Assembly: GCA_001970855.1 (NCBI GenBank) | Contig: LSSN01000573.1 | Coordinates: forward strand, 1 to 23,223 | Source: Smittium culicis | Lineage: Eukaryota; Kickxellomycota; Harpellomycetes; Harpellales; Legeriomycetaceae | Length of the DNA stretch: 23,223 nucleotides | Reading direction: 5' to 3' | In this document: one piece after another, positions 1 through 13,696 of the stretch | Position numbering within the stretch: the stretch's first letter is position 1 | How the letters are laid out: each line of letters starts with the position of its first letter | The notes under the pieces: generated by a model | Told to the model about the DNA's origin: nothing | The model's database searches: none | The model's input: the letters and a program-made list of their open reading frames with translations, nothing else | Program-made: the position numbers and the translations under genes

Positions 1-271
1 TAATTTTGATAAAAAAAAGAGTTAGCTTTTTTTTAGAAAATTACTCATTCGATATGGTTAGAAATAATAAAAACAGATTATATTGACGATTAAATGTGGG
101 AAAATAAAGACTTCTTTAAAATTTGCATAAAATTTATAAAAAATTTTATACAATCAAAGCTAAATGAAAAATAATATATTCTCTAATAAAAGAAAAAATA
201 ATTGATTTCAAAAAATTTTCAAAAAATTTTATTTATAAGAAAATGGTATATCTATGAAATATACTATATGA

Positions 272-541
272 AAAAACGACAGGACCATTAGATTTAAAAG
301 AAAATCCAATATTATTGAGGTAATAAAAAATGTGCAAGATGATAGTGAGAGAATTAAAATACTAAAGGGAATATTAACTTGCGATAGGAAAAAAAAAAAA
401 TCAAAATGACAAATACAAAAGATATCAGAGGAGGGAGTATATGGGAAAAAAACCAATAGCCAGCCTGAGAGATCAACAGGAAAGATCTGAGTTTATATGT
501 TAAATCTTTTGAGTCTAACTTCAACGGCATATATGTGGTAG
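272..541 (+). pseudogene. Possible decayed coding remnant, unidentified
   Basis: Read in the frame starting at 272, this stretch has about 90 codons with only two internal stops (TGA at 407-409 and TGA at 488-490) before TAG at 539-541. In DNA this AT-rich about eight would be expected. The conceptual product is charged and looks like an amphipathic helix, with segments such as NIIEVIKNVQDDSERIKILK followed by a Lys run. I do not recognise a family. The stretch is short enough that chance cannot be excluded, and part of it also reads open on the minus strand. No splice sites or start codon could be fixed. Confidence 0.22.
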
Positions 542-1096
542 ATTTTAATATAATACTACCTTAATTTTCAGTTAATTATTTTAGTGCGATGAATTTATAA
601 ATTAAAATTTCCGAAGATAAAGTAATAAAAATAAAAACTATGATTAAGGTTTAAATTTTAATTTTTGAATTCGTGCCAGTATTTCAAAATGTTTATATTA
701 TAGATATACGATATTTAACTAATTATTACTCTTTTTTATATTTTGAAGCTTGTTTTTTTGTTAATTATTAAAACTAAGTTTAAAGCTAAAAAAATTTAAA
801 AAAATTTTAAATAATTAATTTTTTAAAGATTTTTCCGGAGAGAGCCTCAGAAGCATTTTAGGTAGCCCTTTTTATATTCAAAAAAATTCTATATAGTTCA
901 TTTTGATTTATTTTAAATAATATTACTTGAGTTTAACTTTCTTGGTTATCATACATGACTTTTTTTTAGTGAAAAAATTTTTTTTCTTCTTTTTATTAAA
1001 GCTCTATATTTTTTGAATAGCTGTTATTTTAAAATGTAGTTTTATTTTTAATATTTGATAAAATCAAATACTGAAATATGTGGTAGTTTTACACGT

Positions 1097-1133
1097 ACTA
1101 CTACCTTTATTTACGATTAAGGATTTAATTTAG
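1097..1133 (+). repeat. Dispersed 37-bp repeat, copy 1
   Basis: This segment, containing ACTACTACC followed by TTTACGATTAAGGATTT, recurs in inverted orientation at 8735-8771 with only a few mismatches. It sits next to a small inverted pair (GGTAGT at 1082-1087 and ACTACC at 1100-1105). A looser GGTAG...CTACC arrangement occurs near 537-560. It is probably the conserved core of an old interspersed repeat or MITE whose ends I cannot define. Confidence 0.5.
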
Positions 1134-1860
1134 TATATAAGAAATATATACAGTTAAGCTTTTAAATCGTGATTTTGTGTTTTAGCAAATGATTATTAAA
1201 ATTGAGAGAAAAAAAAAGTTTCTTATTTGTGTATTAATTGTAAACCCTGTTCCAAGAATTTTTGTTTTAAATTTTATAATGTAAATAATGTTATGAGTTT
1301 AAATCAAATTTTTAGCTTTGAGAATATACGATTTTTAAGTTTTCTGTGCACTTTTTACCCTATTTTCGTTGCTATTTATTTTTTTTTTATTTAAGCTTAT
1401 AATCAAATTTAATTATATAAGGGAAAAAAAAAAAACTAACTATAAAAATTGTTATCACTAAAATTCGAGAGCGAGCTAAAGGTTCTCTGAGTTCCACTTA
1501 TATACATTATTTGCTTCTGTTATTCTGTTTTCTATTCTAAATCCTTAAGATTTGTACTGTCTTGTTATTTTTTTATTTTTATTATTATTCTCTTGATATT
1601 TGATTGAATTAAAAATATCTTAATTTTCTTTGAAAAAAAAGATTTTATAATAACGTGTAGATCTTTCTAAATTCTTTTTTTTTCTTTCTGCTCGTTTTTC
1701 TTTGTATTTGGCAAAATTAAGAATTTTAGTTCGGCCTAATTTTATTTACCCTTTATTTCTCTTTTACTCAGTCGTAGAATCACTCTACGACAAATATTTT
1801 AATTCATAAGAAAAATAAAAAATGAAGTTATGTTTTTCAGAAAATCAGAATAAATACAAT

Positions 1861-3280
1861 TGCGCCAATTTTTATAAGTGTAACGAGAAGATAGGGGTGT
1901 CTAGGATTCCTTTCTGGATACCCTCGAATTCTTATTTCTAGGGACTGGCAATGTCAGTGAATATAAAGAATAACTTGATGTGAGTGAATGATTTTCCAGG
2001 AAATCTGCCCATTTATTTGGAGGGGTGATTTCAAGAGGTTCGCAGGTTAAGCTGGGTATCAGTGATTTTATAGGGGGGGAGGTTAAAAAATTACTTCCCT
2101 ATTTTAAAACAAATATTATTCAAGATTATATTAATTTGGAAGCTCGTAATTTCGAATAAAATTAAATTATACTTTCAAATAGTTGATTACATTAATAGTA
2201 TAATAATATACGCGTTAATAAATAGTTTGAAGATAAATAAATAATGAATTAAAATTTATTCGGGTTTTATTTAAAAGAATATGAGGGAGAGAATCACTAA
2301 CTCTTGTTCCCGGATATATACACACAATATCAATTAAAAAATGATATTTGGGTAGTTGTAACAGTTTATAAATTAATTATTCTTAACCTAGATTAAATTT
2401 TAGGTCTCAATTTAATAATTTTATAGCTATTCATGAGCCCAAATATAGACTAAATAAAGATATAAACTTAAAATCAGTGTAATAGTAATCAACAACCTGT
2501 CACCTAAATACTTATCATTTCTAAAAAAAATTATTCTAAAATAAAATAGCATATTGCTTTGAGGTGTGCTAAATAGCGTACTGAACTATGAACATAAAAG
2601 TGCCTGCGCAAAGCATACCATTTACTGATAAGAAAGCAAGCATGACAATTGCGAATCTCAAGAGCCTGAGTAAATTATAGTTCATCATTTCACCTACCCT
2701 ATGGTCCAAATACTAGTCAAATTTACTATTTTCCAGGATACTTTCGCCTATACGACGTGTAAGGTACCTTTATGCAAAACCAACTGATGAAGCGAGCAGG
2801 GAAAAAATATTCAGGAGCTATCCACCAGTCAGCCTTCTTTACACCCCTCGAATAGGCTAGATAGAGCCCTAGTCGCTTATAATAGTTAAACTAGGATCGC
2901 GATTATAGTATTACACCGAGGTATATACTGAGTAAAGACAAGTTAAACTCTATTCTATCTAATACTAGCCATTATTGACCAAGATGGCTGTATCTATTAC
3001 ATTAGTAGTAACTGTATTGCTTTAAAATATACTAATGGTCGTTGGATTTCATTTATTCCCACACCCAAAAGTATATTATTACTGGTCAGAGGGTATTAGC
3101 CTCAAAAACCAGAACTCTTGGATATAGTGAATCATTATCCCACTTATCCTGAACACTACGAAATCATAGATAGGGTTATAGAATAAACTTCACGAAAAGA
3201 CATAACTTAGAAAAAAAGTCAAAATTCCATTGGGAAGTTGCAAAACTAGTCAAAATCGAGTGCATATTGGTAAAAATAGT
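1861..3280. other. Intergenic island with more G+C than its surroundings
   Basis: Composition shifts here towards more G and C, notably at 1860-2090 and 2580-3180. Within it, 1992-2159 is open for 55 codons on the + strand, and 2977-3186 is open for 69 codons interrupted by one TAG; the latter is listed separately. The other frames are full of stops. The simplest reading is eroded former coding or transposon DNA, but no family is recognisable. Confidence 0.35.
2977..3186 (+). pseudogene. Short coding-like remnant, unidentified
   Basis: From GAC at 2977 to TAA at 3184 the + strand reads 69 codons with a single stop after 40 codons (TAG at 3097-3099). The conceptual peptide looks natural (for example DQDGCIYYISSNCIALKY, then NGRWISFIPTP), and its codons are less A-rich than the spacer. 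Upstream in the same frame there are stops, and no start codon or splice site could be tied to it. I do not recognise the protein. It may be the remains of a transposon gene or of a host exon. Confidence 0.22.
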
Positions 3281-3480
3281 TTAACCCATTCAAGGGCGGT
3301 TGCATTTTTTTTGAAATACCAAAATTATTCAACCAAATGACAAAGTGATAAATTAATATAGAATTATAATTCATTATTTTCTTTTATTCTTCTATTGATC
3401 GAATAAATTATAATGTACATTTAGCTTATCCAATTATGATTTTAAATAATTTTAAGAGTGTTGGTCCTGGAAAGGGCTAA
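3281..3480 (+). mobile_element. piggyBac-type MITE, copy A
   Basis: A 200-bp non-coding element bounded by TTAA (3281-3284) and its diverged copy CTAA (3477-3480). Inside these lie short terminal inverted repeats, CCCATT at the left and AAAGGG at the right. The left subterminal GGGCGGTTG and right subterminal GTTGGTCCTGGAAAGGG are shared with the copies at 16197-16392 and 17066-17263. TTAA target duplications plus ends starting CCC are the hallmark of the piggyBac superfamily. With no coding capacity it must be moved by a transposase encoded elsewhere. This is the most diverged of the three copies at its ends. Confidence 0.8.
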
Positions 3481-4237
3481 ATCAAAGTTAATATTTGCAA
3501 AAATCGTTTAAATCCAAGCAAGTATTTGCAAAAATAGTAGAAAAAAATATCTTTAACAATAAAAATCTTGAATTTGAAATTTTGAATATTTTTCTATATT
3601 TAGGTTTTATTGGATATATTTTAGCCCTTATATGACTGTTGAAATTTTTTTGATAAATAAAGATAGATGACTATTTTCATTACATCTATTAATTTCAAGA
3701 TTATTCAAATTATTGGCTTGAAATTATTAGTAGCAAACATATACGACTTCAAACTTGTAAGCAAATAAATAAATTGATTTTTAAATTGTATTACACTGTA
3801 AAGGGCAAAAAGTAATTTTATTGGTATGATAAATATACGAGAAAATATGTGGTCTTGAAACAAAAAAAAGTTTTGGTTACAAGAAATAAAATAAAAACTA
3901 CTATTTTTTTTTAGTTAGGCTTTATTCTTTAAAATATATATATAATTTTTATAAAATTAAATTCGACTTCCGATCTACTGGCACCATACATAAGTGAATT
4001 TATGTCAATTTATCGACTAAAAAGTCTACACAGGCACTTCTTTGAGAGAAAAAAAAATTAATTTCATAAAAATTCTATGCACACAGAATTGAAACAACTT
4101 TACTGATCATCAAAAGTGAAATTTTAAAAAAAGCTTAATTCTATTACATTATTTTTGAATTATATCATTTAAATATTAATAAATTAGGTATACGTAATTA
4201 AAAAAAAATAAGCTTTGCAAAAAATTAAGAATAAATT
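3481..4237. other. AT-rich spacer
   Basis: AT-rich DNA with long A and T runs. No open frame, RNA gene or repeat could be supported. Confidence 0.6.
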
Positions 4238-5335
4238 TAAACACTGTCTAAAGGACAAATTCAATTGTATTCACTAGCTATTTGGGATAATATGGATCAA
4301 GAGATGAAGCGGTCCTATCAGTTATAAACGCACATGGTGAAGGCTTAATCGACTAGTGGGAATATGATCTACAAGAAAAAGCACTATGAAATTCAAATAC
4401 GCTAAAAAAAGAGAGCTCTGGCTAGCTATAAGAACTAAACGGTACTCAATAGATCCTGGAGGAACATTATTGTTCAGCGACAAAAAATATCTCTAATCTT
4501 CTCCTCTCTCTTCTCCTTTTTTGTGTTATATGCATTACTTATAATTTTGCTATTTTATAGTCTCTACTTTAAATACTGTTTATAAATCTCTGTTACAAAT
4601 AAAATCTGATTAAAATTAACTAAAAAAAGAAAAGAAAGAAAAGCTTCAAAATTCAGGTACTCAAAAATTCATATAGGTAATCACTAACTCAGGCGAATCA
4701 TAGGTTTTTTTTGGATGGAAAAATCCGTTCAAAATACTAAAAACCACTCTGTATATTTATTCAAAATACAGGACAAAAAAACATGGATATGAATGATTAA
4801 AATTTTTTACCTTGAATTTCAGTTTTATTGGCTTAAGGTATTTATTTTTAGGTATTTTTGAAATTACCTGTTGCATAATGAAGTAGAAAATACAAAACAT
4901 GTGTGTGCAGATTGCCTAAGGATAAATTATTTTTGGGAGCTAGATATAAAATTTAATAACGAAAAATCAATAAACAAAATAGTAACAAAAAACATTATTT
5001 TAGAAAGTCATTTCTATAATGGCTTAGATTTGCTTTAAAATACATTTCAGGAAATTAAAATAATTCATATATTATCTAAATGTGACGCTCACTGAGCTAG
5101 AGTAGAATTTTTATTGTCGAATATTAGATTAAACTTGAATAAATTCCTCGAAAGATGGAAATGAATGGCTTTAGACTTAATAGAACAGCAATTTTAAACA
5201 AATACGCCTTACACTTTCAACAAAAACCTAGCTTCTTTTATTATCTTATGGTTGTTTATTGATCCAGGAGAACTTAGGAAAATTAAACTCGACCAGTTTG
5301 GCACAATCTAGCAGTGTACTTATCTTTTATTTACA
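4238..5335 (+). pseudogene. Long decayed coding frame, unidentified gene
   Basis: One + strand frame (codons from 4241) runs for about 365 codons with roughly 14 stops, about half the number expected at this base composition. The stop-poor parts read like protein. Around 4268-4330 there is a peptide beginning YSLAIWDNMDQEMKRSYQL. Around 4448-4578 a basic stretch (SWRNIIVQRQK) is followed by a strongly hydrophobic, membrane-like segment. From 4889 to about 5310, roughly 140 codons hold only five stops and include KHVCADCLRINYFWELDIKF and ARVEFLLSNIRLNLNKFLER. The last part and the earlier part share a reading frame, which suggests one gene or a gene with introns. I cannot assign a family. Point-mutation decay like that of the mannosidase pseudogene in this window, but older, would explain it. 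Confidence 0.4.
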
Positions 5336-5982
5336 TTTAACAATTAAAACATTTTATTAATTCGTAAATAAACAAAATAAAACACAGAAAATACATATTA
5401 AATTAAAGCAGTAAAAAAAACTATTCAGTGATCATAAATATTATTTGTTTGAAAATATAATATGTTTTGGTTTACACAACAAATGACAAACGCTATCAGT
5501 AAAAGCTTTCAGAAAATTTGCGTTTAGTCTAATGTAATTTTTTTTTACTGTAGATGCCACATTAAAGCGGCAAAATTTTAATGGCCAGTAAGAACTTTTT
5601 ATTACAAGGCGCTCACTTATTAGCCAACAAATGACGGCCTATGAAGATCTGTTGAGGTCAGACATTTACTTCTTTTAGAGTAGATAAGAAATTTAAATAA
5701 CATTTAAACAAGATTCTTGCAAAAAATAACCATCTATCAATATAAGTATAGCAATTTCAAGATTCGACTAAAATTAACTCCATCTCTGCTGCTTCTTTTT
5801 GTTTCAAACCCAGATATTCCCAAAAATAGTCTCCCATTAAAGAACAACTACCTAAATTCCAATACAGCTTCAAACTTCACTGATAATATTCACCATTCAA
5901 TCTTCTCCCTCTTGCCACCTTAATAAACGCATACGTAGCCTCAATTAAATTTTTACTTCATTTAGCGTATTCAGTAAAAAAA
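5336..5982. promoter_or_regulatory. Upstream region of the SNF4-like gene
   Basis: AT-rich until about 5700, then noticeably C-richer up to the SNF4 start at 5983. A frame open at 5717-5923 ends 60 nt before that start. It could be a coincidence of the pyrimidine-rich leader or an upstream ORF. It has no recognisable domain, and the downstream protein is already full length. The core promoter cannot be placed with confidence. Confidence 0.35.
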
Positions 5983-7420
5983 ATGGATATAGTCAATTCT
6001 GGTATAAATAATCTTATGTCTCCTGCTGACTACCAAAGAAAAAACATTCAAAATTTCATCTCTACTTTTCTAAAGCAACGCAATGGTTATGAATTGATAC
6101 CAATAAGTTACCGCCTTACTGTCTTTGACACCGAACTTCTATTAAAAAAAGCCATGGCTATTTTAATCCAAAACGGTACTTTTTTTTACTTTTTTTTTTA
6201 TATTCAAGAATTAATTTTACTTGAATTCAATCCTTTATTTCTTTTATTTTATCATATTCCGTTTATCTTTAAAATAATTATATATCTCTTTATTTAAATA
6301 ATTTAGAGGAAGATGTTGCTGCTTTGTGGGATTCAAAAAGACAAAAGTTTTATGGGCTAGTTTCTTCCAACAACTTAGTCAATATTATCCAATATTATTA
6401 CATTAACTTTTCTTTAGCCGAGGCAATCGATGATATCAATTCAATCAAATTAAGTGGCTACATTGGTAAAGATAATTTATTACATCTTCGTTTTTTAATA
6501 TCCTTGATTATTAAAGTGCTATAAATCACTAAATTACCTACAAAATAGATGTTTTATTTGAAAATTACTCAATATCAACCACACAGCTAAAAAACAGCCC
6601 TTTAGAGTCATTGTACAAAATATCAAAACAGCTCATTTCTAAAAATTGTAGCTCGATAGTCTTAGTAGACACCGATCCAATCTCCAAAACTGACGTTTTA
6701 GCCTCAACTCTATCTACTTACCAAATTATCCAATTCATATCCTCAAATGTAAAAAATATATAATATACACCTTTTATCTTATTCTAAAGCTATCCCTTTA
6801 TAAATATTTTTAGATCACAGAAAAAGACATTTTCAAATCACACACTCTTTTTGAGCTTGGAATTGGAACTTATCAAAAAATTGTTACCGTAACTATGGGA
6901 ACAAAAGTTTTCGACGTTGTTTCTTTATTCATTGAAAACGACATCTCTGTTGTTCCTGTTTTAGACTCGGATGGTATTTATTCACTCTATTTCAGTTTTC
7001 CTTTTTTTTGGACCTTTTTTTTTCACCTATTCGCATTTATAATTTTTTAGGAACCTTGATTAACGCATTTGATCGCTCCGATATGAATGTAAACATTTAT
7101 TACTTAGTTAAAATACTTCCTTTTTTCAAAAATATCTTCAGTTAAGCTTCAATTCAATACTTACAATTTTTATTTTTATTTTTTAGTATATACTCAAAGA
7201 AGGTATGCTCGAAGACCTATCAACAACTGTAGAGCAAGCCATTGAATATCGACTAGATGATTATCAAGGCGTCCACACGTGTAACAAAAACGATAACCTC
7301 CTATCTATACTAAACATGCTACGCAAAAAACAAATTCAAAGATTTATTGCAGTTGATGAACAAACCAGACTTGAAGGCATCATAACCCTAAGTGACATCC
7401 TAAGATTTTTGATTAATTAA
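5983..7420 (+). CDS. SNF4: SNF1/AMP-activated protein kinase gamma subunit (Snf4/Cbs2-like), six exons
   Basis: Regulatory gamma subunit of the SNF1/AMPK heterotrimer, which senses adenine nucleotides and controls energy metabolism. Exons 5983-6175, 6307-6465, 6549-6748, 6814-6973, 7051-7088 and 7187-7420 join in frame to give 327 aa, close to yeast Snf4 (322). All five introns are GT-AG. The protein carries four CBS repeats. Family signatures include YELIPISYRLTVFDTELL (36-53), LWDSK (71-75), STYQIIQFI at the end of CBS2, TLINAFDRSDM in CBS3 (239-249), YQGVHTC (276-282) and TLSDIL at the end (317-322). The segment YYYINFSLAEAIDDI resembles fission-yeast Cbs2, supporting a fungal origin. Two ligand-site positions differ: the CBS1 Asp of the usual TDF motif is Asn87, and the CBS4 His of the usual VHRF is Gln301. 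AATAAA lies 4 nt after the stop (7424-7429). The ATG chosen gives an N-terminus of typical length. Confidence 0.95.
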
Positions 7421-7950
7421 TTTAATAAATTTTCATATCTCTTAATTTTTATATTACCCTCATTAATACCCGCCTTATCCCTTTAATTTTTAAATAAACA
7501 CAACAATAACTATTATTATATTGTTCTTACTTTTTTTACGTAACCTTATTGAATTTAAATGATGGAAAATGTACTTGATTCCTCATCCTCGAATTTACTG
7601 TTTAGATTATTATAATAATAAATATTATCAACAATTACTCAAAAAAACATTGATTTGCTCTGAACTAGAAGTGGATTTATTGTAATTGCGCTTTAAATCA
7701 ATAGATTAAAAAATAACCCCAATAAAATATTCTACTCATCATTTTTAGCTGTGCTGCCATAAAAACCTTTTATACCATAAAAGCTGCCTTCAATAAATCA
7801 TATCTTTAATTTAAATTCACTGAATTAATTGTAAGTTTGAGATGTATTTACAAAAGTAAAAGTATTTTTCATAGACATTTTGGAAATTAAAAAACCTCCC
7901 AAATGATGAAAAATACACATTTTTAGTGACTTTTTACTATTTCCAATATT

Positions 7951-8160
7951 GCACTAGTGCAGTAGTGCGAAAATAGCGCACATCGACAAGTCTTTGTAAT
8001 AACTAATATATTTAAAATCGTGCTTTATTAAAATCAACTTTCAATATTTAAATCAACTTTATTATTGACAAAGACTTTGTCATTAGTACCAACTTTATTA
8101 TTAACATTTAATTTATAAGCAAAGGGTTTGTTTTGACACCAACTTTCTATAAGTAAAGAA
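7951..8160. repeat. Cluster of small palindromes and degenerate CAACTTT repeats
   Basis: GCACTAGTGC at 7951-7960 is a perfect 10-bp palindrome, followed by a second AGTGC. At 8067-8081, GACAAAG and CTTTGTC form a perfect 7-bp inverted repeat around one A. Copies of CAACTTT recur near 8036, 8054, 8090 and 8144 with AT-rich spacing, suggesting a decayed tandem array. No function can be assigned. Confidence 0.4.
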
Positions 8161-8734
8161 AAATAATTATTTAATTGTCTAGAAATTACAAAATTTCAGA
8201 AAGAGAAGTAATAAATGATAAAAAAGAAACATGATTGAACCAATAGTATTACTAATGTACTATTAACGTATTAATAAATATAATTTTTACAATGAATGGT
8301 AATATAGAAAAAAAGAAAAGTTTTCATCGAAATGCGGCCTATATGAAGAATAAAAAATGAAAACCAGAGTAGTGAAAAATCTTAATACAAACTGAAGTGA
8401 GAAATTAATAATGGAAGGGATCAAATTTTTTGATAAGAAATTTTAATTCCTAAATTTTGAGAAACTAAATTCCTTCTATTATCTTGCATTATAACTTTAT
8501 TTTGTTGGAGTAAAAAGCGCTGTCTTAAAACTCATAACCAATATTTTAATTTTGTTAATTTTATTTGAAATAAATTTTATAGTACCCTTAACTTATTAAA
8601 TAATATAGTTAAACTATTTTAACAATTTTTTTCAATTTTTTTTTTCAAACCATCTTTTATTTTATTATAATCTTACGCATTTTAACACAGGTTTCAAAAT
8701 TAATATCATATATAAAATTTTACTCTGTTTCTTT

Positions 8735-8771
8735 TAAACTAAAATCCTTAATCGTAAATACAGGTAGTAGT
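8735..8771 (-). repeat. Dispersed 37-bp repeat, copy 2 (inverted)
   Basis: The reverse complement of this stretch matches 1097-1133 almost base for base: ACTACTACC, two variable bases, then TTTACGATTAAGGATTT. Beyond this core the flanks do not align by eye, so only the core is annotated. Confidence 0.5.
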
Positions 8772-11141
8772 TTAATTATACGATTACACTAGTCCAATTA
8801 AAATTCAAAGATTCTAGCGGCGATGCAAACCGATTTTTTGATTCCAGTAAGTAAAATAATTTTTTCTCCAAGAGATAAGAGAATGTTTTTAAATTCCTAA
8901 ACCTGATTTAAAAAATTAATCCTTGTTATCAAAGTATAATTAGGCATTTCATTAGATTCTGAGCATAAAGTAAAGATATCAATCTTGAAATGACGCAACT
9001 TTAGAAGGTTTGAAGTTTTTTTCTTTTCATTTGGGTTTGATTTTAGAAACTAAATTATAATAAAAATTTATTTGATCTATCTGAGCTATTTCTAATTTAA
9101 ATTAATGTTGTAAGTAATTTTAAAGGGGGATAATTTAGCCTTTTCAAGTGCAATAATTTTAAATTTTTTATGTCTATTGATTTGCTGATCATTTAAAATA
9201 TTATAACCTATTTGTTGGCAGTTTTTAAAAATCCAATGATATAATGATTATAAAAAATAAAATATTTTTATTGGACCTAATTTTCTAGCTTATGTGTACC
9301 AAGAAAAATCTACTACTCAAGTAAAGAATTAATTTAAAAGCGCCTTCTCACCATAATATTTTATTCCACAAAAAATTTTGTTGTGTTTGTTTTCATTAAA
9401 ATTAATATAGACACTTCAAATGGCTTAATTTTAAATAAGTAAATTAAAAATGCGCATGGAAAGATTCCAGTTGCCATTTTGAAGCAGTTAACCATTATTT
9501 AAAAGAAAAAAAAACAATTAGTTTCATAACTGAAAGTTATGTTTTGGATTATTTTCTCTTTGAAAGTATTTACCATTCATCATAATTGTCATAACTTACT
9601 AACTAATCTCAGTCATTTGATATAAAATCCTTTACTGTTGAAGTGGTTTATTATTCGCTAATTCTTTTTAAGAATTATTTTTACTTGTTACATTATTATT
9701 GAATAACCAACGCTTTACCTAGTTTTAAGAATGATTAATTATGCAATTTAATTGACTGAATATTTTTCTATAGTTTTTTCCTCAAAAAATATTTTAACTT
9801 TAGCTTTTTTCATTCTTTTTGATCTATCCCTTTACATAGTCAACACACTTTTAGTTATTTATAAATCGGAATTGGTAATATCATTTAAAGATAATTTATA
9901 TTAGATGCATTATATTAAATAATCAATAAAAGGTAGCTATTTTTCATTAGTTTGTTATCTTTTAATTAGCTTAGCTATTTTGGCAAATTCAAATAGAATA
10001 ACATCCTATCCCCTCTCCCATGAAAGGGTTAGAAGCTCTAATCGTGCTGAAATGATTTATTTAGTGTATTGAAAATTATTTTAATGCATGAAACTTATTT
10101 TTATATAACCTTACTTGATCACCATCGCCTCATGTAGTTTAAAAATTCAATTAGAAAGCAATTATTATCAGCTTAATAATTTTAGCTAAGCTATTATCTT
10201 CAACAATTATTGACAGATAAACTCACATTCACTACATGTGATTCATAAAAGATCCTCTTATTTTCAAAATCTAAAAAAATCCACTTTTACACAAATACAT
10301 TGACTTTTCAGCAAGAAACCCGTTTCATTAACCGTATACTAAGCCAATTAAAATTTCAATAAGCAATTTAATTCAAAAATTCATAAATAAATTAGATGGA
10401 TTAATAATACAACAAGCACTATATTATAATATGATATTTAAAGTCTTATAAAAAATTTTACATTAAAAGATAAATTTCATACAAGGATTTTGCATTTTGG
10501 CCTGATAAATTCTGCAAAATTTTTGTAAAATAGATGAAATGCTTTGTAAATAAAGAATTTTGGTTTGGATAAATCTATTTCTTATGAAAAATTCAGTTTC
10601 ATTTACCCCTATTTATAATTCCATAATTTTATTTAATTGAACAGAGCTTACATTGGTAAATTACAGTCAAAGATTGCGAATTTTTGGTTATAGTAATGTA
10701 ACTCTTTCATCTTAATAATTAGCCAACTTTAAGTGATTTTCTCTTAATTACTTGATGAAAAGTCACGTTTTACTGATTTTTATTTAGCCTAATACTGTCT
10801 ACTAAAAGGTATAAGATTATAACAAACTAATACCATTTAAATTTACGCAAATTTGAGACTTTTGGATCTCTCATTAGAAGAAAATATACGCTAATATAAA
10901 ACTTGTGAAGTTTAAGTATTGTTTATATGAGACTCAAAAATATATAATATACACTTAACGTTTCTACTTCCAAGAACTATTAGACGCCTTTGTAACAAAT
11001 GATTTTTTAATATCGTTGCAATTTTGTATCAATACTCCTGAGTAGAAATATATATTAAAAGCTAAATTGTTATATTTAATCTGAAATTGTAGGTTTTCCA
11101 TAAATTCAGATTAATTTCATAATTTAAACACGTTTTTAAAA

Positions 11142-13696
<2,555 letters not shown>

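Larger units (their letters stand above)
1..1860. other. AT-rich intergenic spacer
   Basis: Very AT-rich, with many A and T homopolymers and no convincing intact gene. It contains one stop-poor stretch (272-541) and one copy of a dispersed repeat (1097-1133), both listed separately. A minus-strand reading frame over 229-456 is rich in Phe, Ile and Leu because of its T-rich codons and is probably not a gene. No RNA gene or promoter can be called. Confidence 0.6.
7421..11141. other. Long AT-rich intergenic region
   Basis: About 3.7 kb without a supportable gene. A 22-codon frame at 8292-8360 starting MNGNIEKKK is too short to call. The region holds palindromes and degenerate repeats at 7951-8160 and one copy of the 37-bp dispersed repeat at 8735-8771, listed separately. 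Elsewhere all frames are dense in stops. Confidence 0.6.

Noticed and set aside
229..456. Minus-strand frame of 75 codons near the start
   Set aside because: It is dominated by Phe, Ile, Leu and Ser because of T-rich codons, has no recognisable motif, and overlaps a more protein-like + strand frame.
2026..2070. ISRGSQ peptide resembling a family B DNA polymerase motif
   Set aside because: The surrounding residues do not continue the polymerase pattern, and the open stretch is only 55 codons.
4448..4578. Basic-then-hydrophobic peptide resembling an ABCG transporter
   Set aside because: Only a short RSWRN-like match followed by a generic hydrophobic segment, and no nucleotide-binding motif nearby.
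5717..5923. Open frame just upstream of SNF4, possibly an extra exon
   Set aside because: The SNF4 protein is already full length from 5983, the frame has no domain, and no convincing splice pair links it in. Kept only as a possible leader or upstream ORF.
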